The notes beneath the pieces are model-generated. The model was not told the origin of the DNA and ran no database searches. It saw only the letters and a program-made list of their open reading frames with translations. Below are positions 32,794 to 35,746 of a DNA stretch of 35,746 nucleotides, piece after piece. A program made the position numbers and the translations under genes. This DNA is from Pseudoalteromonas neustonica (GTDB lineage: Bacteria > Pseudomonadota > Gammaproteobacteria > Enterobacterales > Alteromonadaceae), in assembly GCF_001653135.1 (NCBI RefSeq), contig NZ_BDDS01000029.1, positions 1 through 35,746 on the forward strand. The letters are read 5' to 3'. Positions within the stretch are counted from its first letter, which is position 1, and the number at the start of each line of letters is the position of its first letter.

Positions 32794-34221
32794 ATGAGCA
32801 ACGAATTAAAAACTCAAGTTGTTGTACTAGGCGGTGGTCCTGGTGGTTACTCTGCAGCTTTCCGTGCTGCTGACTTGGGCTTAGAAGTTACATTAGTAGA
32901 ATCTCGCGATACATTAGGCGGCGTATGTCTTAATGTTGGTTGTATCCCTTCAAAAGCACTTTTACACGTAGCTAAAGTAATTGATGATGCAGCAGCAATG
33001 GAATCTCATGGTGTTACTTTTGGCGCACCAAAAATTGACTTAGACCAAGTACGTTCTTGGAAAGATTCTGTAATCGGTCAGTTGACTGGTGGCCTAGACG
33101 GCATGGCTAAAATGCGTAAAGTAAAAGTGGTTTACGGTTATGGTAAATTCACTGGTAGCAACACTATCGCTGTTGAAGGTGCTGATGGCGCAACAACTAT
33201 CACGTTCGATAATGCTATTATTGCAGCGGGTTCTCAGCCTGTTAACTTGCCTTTCATTCCACAAGATGACCGTGTAATTGATTCAACTGGCGCATTAGAA
33301 CTTAAAGATGTACCAGAGAAACTACTTGTATTAGGTGGTGGTATTATTGGTCTTGAAATGGGTACTGTGTATCGTGCATTAGGTTCTGCAATCGATGTTG
33401 TAGAGTTTGCTGATCAATTAGTGCCTGCTGCCGACAAAGACATCATTAAGATTTACCAAAAATACGTGAGCAAAAAGTTCAACGTAATGTTATCAACTAA
33501 AGTTGTTGGCGTTGAAGCGAAAGACGATGGTCTTTATGTAACGTTTGAAGGTAAAAATGCACCAGCAGAGCCAGTACGTTATGACAAAGTGCTTGTAGCA
33601 GTTGGTCGTACACCAAACGGTAAATTACTTGATGCTGACAAAGCGGGCGTTAATGTTGATGAGCGTGGCTTTATTAATGTTGATAAGCAGCTTAAAACAA
33701 ACGTTAGCAACATATTTGCAATTGGTGACATTGTTGGTCAACCAATGCTTGCACATAAAGCGGTTCATGAAGGTCATGTTGCTGCTGAAGTTATCTCAGG
33801 TCAAAAACACTTCTTTGATCCTAAATGCATACCTTCAATTGCCTATACTGATCCAGAAATCGCGTGGGTTGGTGTAACTGAGAAAGAAGCAAAAGAGCAA
33901 GGCCTAAGCATTGAAACTGCGGTATTCCCGTGGGCTGCATCAGGTCGTGCAATTGCATCTGCTCGTACTGAAGGTTCAACTAAGCTGATCTTTGATAAAG
34001 AAAGTGGCCGTGTTATCGGTGGTGCTATGATTGGTATTAACGCAGGCGAAATGCTTGGCGAAATCGGCTTAGCAGTTGAAATGGGCGCAGATGGCGAAGA
34101 CTTAGCGCTTACTATTCACGCTCACCCAACATTGAACGAATCAATCGGCCTAGCAGCTGAGATTTTTGAAGGTTCAATCACTGATTTACCAAACAAAAAA
34201 GCAGTTAAAAAGAAGAAGTAA
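32794..34221 (+). CDS. lpdA: Dihydrolipoyl dehydrogenase (E3)
   Basis: A homodimeric FAD enzyme that reoxidises lipoyl groups of the pyruvate and 2-oxoglutarate dehydrogenase complexes and the glycine cleavage system, producing NADH. The 475-residue protein has the FAD Rossmann motif VLGGGPGGYSAAFRAADLG, the redox disulfide in GGVCLNVGCIPSKALLH, the NAD-binding VLGGGIIGLEMGTVY, the FAD-contact AIGDIVGQPMLAHKA, and the catalytic His-Glu in HAHPTLNES. TAAGG precedes the ATG. A terminator follows directly and then two heptamer arrays. Confidence 0.98.
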   Translation: MSNELKTQVVVLGGGPGGYSAAFRAADLGLEVTLVESRDTLGGVCLNVGCIPSKALLHVAKVIDDAAAMESHGVTFGAPKIDLDQVRSWKDSVIGQLTGGLDGMAKMRKVKVVYGYGKFTGSNTIAVEGADGATTITFDNAIIAAGSQPVNLPFIPQDDRVIDSTGALELKDVPEKLLVLGGGIIGLEMGTVYRALGSAIDVVEFADQLVPAADKDIIKIYQKYVSKKFNVMLSTKVVGVEAKDDGLYVTFEGKNAPAEPVRYDKVLVAVGRTPNGKLLDADKAGVNVDERGFINVDKQLKTNVSNIFAIGDIVGQPMLAHKAVHEGHVAAEVISGQKHFFDPKCIPSIAYTDPEIAWVGVTEKEAKEQGLSIETAVFPWAASGRAIASARTEGSTKLIFDKESGRVIGGAMIGINAGEMLGEIGLAVEMGADGEDLALTIHAHPTLNESIGLAAEIFEGSITDLPNKKAVKKKK

Positions 34222-34241
34222 GTTCTTTTAGTTAATTGTTT

Positions 34242-34270
34242 AAAAACCCAAGCCTCGGCTTGGGTTTTTT
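34242..34270 (+). terminator. Intrinsic terminator after lpdA
   Basis: A strong hairpin AAACCCAAGCC / GGCTTGGGTTT with a very short loop and a T-run, 20 bases beyond the lpdA stop codon. Confidence 0.9.
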
Positions 34271-34283
34271 GTTTTGATTATAC

Positions 34284-34353
34284 CCGTCAGCCGTCAGCCG
34301 TCAGCCGTCAGCCGTCAGCCGTCAGCCGTCAGCCGTCAGCCGTCAGCCGTCAG
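34284..34353. repeat. Heptanucleotide tandem array, unit CCGTCAG, 10 copies
   Basis: Ten perfect copies of CCGTCAG, starting 14 bases after the lpdA terminator. On the minus strand the unit phases as GCTGACG, sharing the GCTG core of the other arrays. It is separated by only 46 bases from the next array, which has a different unit. Confidence 0.97.
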
Positions 34354-34399
34354 CTAAAGATAGGCCTTCTTGACACGTAAGCTGAACTGGGCAAAACTT

Positions 34400-34516
34400 T
34401 GATAGCTGATAGCTGATAGCTGATAGCTGATAGCTGATAGCTGATAGCTGATAGCTGATAGCTGATAGCTGATAGCTGATAGCTGATAGCTGATAGCTGA
34501 TAGCTGATAGCTGATA
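34400..34516. repeat. Heptanucleotide tandem array, unit TGATAGC, 16.7 copies
   Basis: Sixteen perfect copies of TGATAGC (34400-34511) plus the partial TGATA; in phase GCTGATA it shares the GCTG core. Its end coincides with the presumed -35 region of tapT. The same unit recurs in direct orientation at 35620-35746 on the other side of tapT. Confidence 0.97.
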
Positions 34517-34537
34517 TCAATTCCCACTGACTTTAGC

Positions 34538-34543
34538 TATAAT
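34538..34543 (+). promoter_or_regulatory. tapT promoter -10 (TATAAT)
   Basis: A perfect TATAAT, 31 bases before the GTG start of tapT. A -35 with 17-base spacing would fall at 34515-34520 (TATCAA), a poor match that straddles the last partial heptamer of the array. Confidence 0.6.
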
Positions 34544-34574
34544 ACGCGCCGATCAATTTTTAGGTATAAAGCTT

Positions 34575-35264
34575 GTGATTAACCGCTCTTCTAATTCAGT
34601 ACTTGCCTTGCGCGCGCAGCAAATTAGCGAATCTCGTCGGGAGTTTAATGCCCGTGGCGGCAAAATGGATCGCTGTGAGCAATGTTTAATTGCAAAGCAT
34701 TATTGCATTTGTGACGGTGTAGAGCAGGCAAACTGTGAGGCCGCTGTATGTATGCTGATGTACCACAATGAAAGTTTTAAACCTTCTAATACCGGTCGTT
34801 TGATTGCTGAAATAGTTCCTGACAATTATGCTTTTCGTTGGGATAGAACCGAGCCCGATCTTAAACTTTTAGCGCTGTTAAATGATCCACAATATCAACC
34901 TATGGTGATATTTCCAGCTTCAGATATTGAAAACCCTGCACGAGTTGTTACCGAGGTGGAGCATCAACCAAATAAACGTCCTTTGTTTATCTTTTTAGAT
35001 GGCACATGGCGCGAAGCAAAAAAAATGATTCGTAAAAGCCCTTACTTAGATAATTTACCTGTGCTGTCGATCACTGCTGACAAGCTATCTGATTATCGCC
35101 TGCGTGTTGCCCCTCACGCTCATCAACTTGGTACCGCTGAAGTGGCTATTATGGTATTAGCATTGGCAGGTGAATTAGATGCATCTAATAAACTCGAGCA
35201 GCATTTTATGAAGTTTCGCGACGCGTACTTATTAGGTAAGCGCAACAAAGGCCGACCACAATAA
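34575..35264 (+). CDS. tapT: tRNA-uridine aminocarboxypropyltransferase, DTW-domain protein
   Basis: A 229-residue DTW-domain protein of the TapT/TuaA (E. coli YfiP) family, which makes acp3U at position 47 of several tRNAs with S-adenosylmethionine as donor. Visible are the cysteine cluster RCEQCLIAKHYCICD (about 33-47), the SAM-region MYHNESFKPSNTGRLI, the name-giving DGTW in FLDGTWREAKKM and the later YRLRVAPHAHQLGTAE. Translation starts at GTG. It stands alone, flanked by heptamer arrays with the same unit. The alternative family member TapB/TuaB cannot be fully excluded from sequence reading alone. Confidence 0.88.
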   Translation: MINRSSNSVLALRAQQISESRREFNARGGKMDRCEQCLIAKHYCICDGVEQANCEAAVCMLMYHNESFKPSNTGRLIAEIVPDNYAFRWDRTEPDLKLLALLNDPQYQPMVIFPASDIENPARVVTEVEHQPNKRPLFIFLDGTWREAKKMIRKSPYLDNLPVLSITADKLSDYRLRVAPHAHQLGTAEVAIMVLALAGELDASNKLEQHFMKFRDAYLLGKRNKGRPQ

Positions 35265-35283
35265 CGAGTAAATTTAAACGCTG

Positions 35284-35559
35284 TATACCCAAACCACCTC
35301 GAGATGCAGACTTCAGCGTTTCACAGGTGTTTAATATCAAGGCGTTATTTTGTAACAATGGTAGTCCCTTTTAAGAAGTAACAACGATGAGAGTAAGCGT
35401 CTGTGAAATGCCCAGCAGGTTGGTTTAAAAGCGATTTATACTGCGTTACTTTTATAAGGGATTGATTTTAATAATAGAACTATTATGACTTGCAATCAAT
35501 GCCTGCCTTAATCGCTTTTAATTCCAACTGAAACTGCATTTTGAGGTGGCTTGGGTAAT
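35284..35559. mobile_element. MITE-like element, 276 bp, downstream of tapT
   Basis: The 25-base ends are inverted repeats with about 20 matching positions: left TACCCAAACCACCTC at 35287-35301, right GAGGTGGCTTGGGTA at 35543-35557. Internal arms include GCGTTTCACAG (35316-35326) against CTGTGAAATGC (35401-35411), CAGGTTGGTTTAAAAGCGAT (35416-35435) against ATCGCTTTTAATTCCAACTG (35511-35530), and AATAATAG-AA-CTATTAT (35471-35486). The element is thus a set of nested hairpins with no coding capacity. It looks non-autonomous. Its hairpins may serve tapT as a terminator. Confidence 0.7.
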
Positions 35560-35619
35560 AAGAAGTAAACCCGTATTAAAATGCTATGCATAACAATAGC
35601 AAAATAGTTTAGTATTTTT

Positions 35620-35746
35620 TGATAGCTGATAGCTGATAGCTGATAGCTGATAGCTGATAGCTGATAGCTGATAGCTGATAGCTGATAGCTGATAGCTGAT
35701 AGCTGATAGCTGATAGCTGATAGCTGATAGCTGATAGCTGATAGCT
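35620..35746. repeat. Heptanucleotide tandem array, unit TGATAGC, at least 18 copies
   Basis: Eighteen perfect copies of TGATAGC plus one base run to the window edge, so the true length is unknown. The unit and orientation are the same as at 34400-34516, and both arrays are preceded by a short T-run. Confidence 0.97.

Noticed and set aside
34284..34516. CRISPR array
   Set aside because: The repeats are 7 bp and contiguous with no spacers, and no cas gene is present.

Overview
This window most likely comes from the chromosome of a marine gammaproteobacterium of the Alteromonadales, probably Pseudoalteromonas. The inference rests on low GC, AT-rich codon use, the protein families and the gene order; no database was searched. 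Most of it is core genome. Three blocks match Escherichia coli neighbourhoods: gpmI-envC-(S41 protease)-yibQ opposite yibN-grxC-secB-gpsA with trmL nearby; cpxA-cpxR opposite cpxP with fieF nearby; and yacG-coaE-(type IV pilus genes)-nadC opposite ampD-ampE, then pdhR-aceE-aceF-lpd.

Layout. Positions 1-126 are a perfect 7-bp tandem array. From 128 to 4931 a minus-strand operon carries gpmI, envC, an S41 protease and yibQ (glycolysis and cell-envelope/division functions). From 5132 to 7390 the plus-strand operon yibN-grxC-secB-gpsA follows. A 1286-residue sensor with GGDEF and EAL domains (minus) and trmL (minus) come next. fieF (plus) runs into a PldB-like lipase, which is the last gene of a cpxR-cpxA-lipase operon; cpxP is divergent. 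Then, all on the minus strand and from distal to proximal: yacG, pilB, coaE, pilD, pilC, pilA and nadC. ampD-ampE and pdhR-aceE-aceF-lpd are on the plus strand, and the window closes with the tRNA-modifying gene tapT.

The unusual content is between the genes. There are five perfect heptanucleotide arrays, at 1-126, 21046-21203, 34284-34353, 34400-34516 and 35620-35746. They use four different heptamers, all of which read GCTGNNN on one strand. Two arrays abut stop codons. One ends at the presumed -35 region of tapT, and two identical-unit arrays flank tapT as direct repeats. There are also a 171-bp unit repeated four times between nadC and ampD, an 82-bp unit repeated three times upstream of pilD, several GTAG-headed REP-like palindromes, and two MITE-like elements with terminal inverted repeats.

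Functionally, the window links envelope maintenance (EnvC, YibQ, S41 protease, Cpx stress system, AmpD/AmpE recycling), type IV pilus assembly, c-di-GMP signalling and the pyruvate dehydrogenase complex under its own pyruvate-sensing repressor. I saw no phage, no complete transposase gene, no defence operon, no CRISPR array and no rRNA or tRNA gene. The strongest candidate for something undescribed is the GCTGNNN heptamer-array family.
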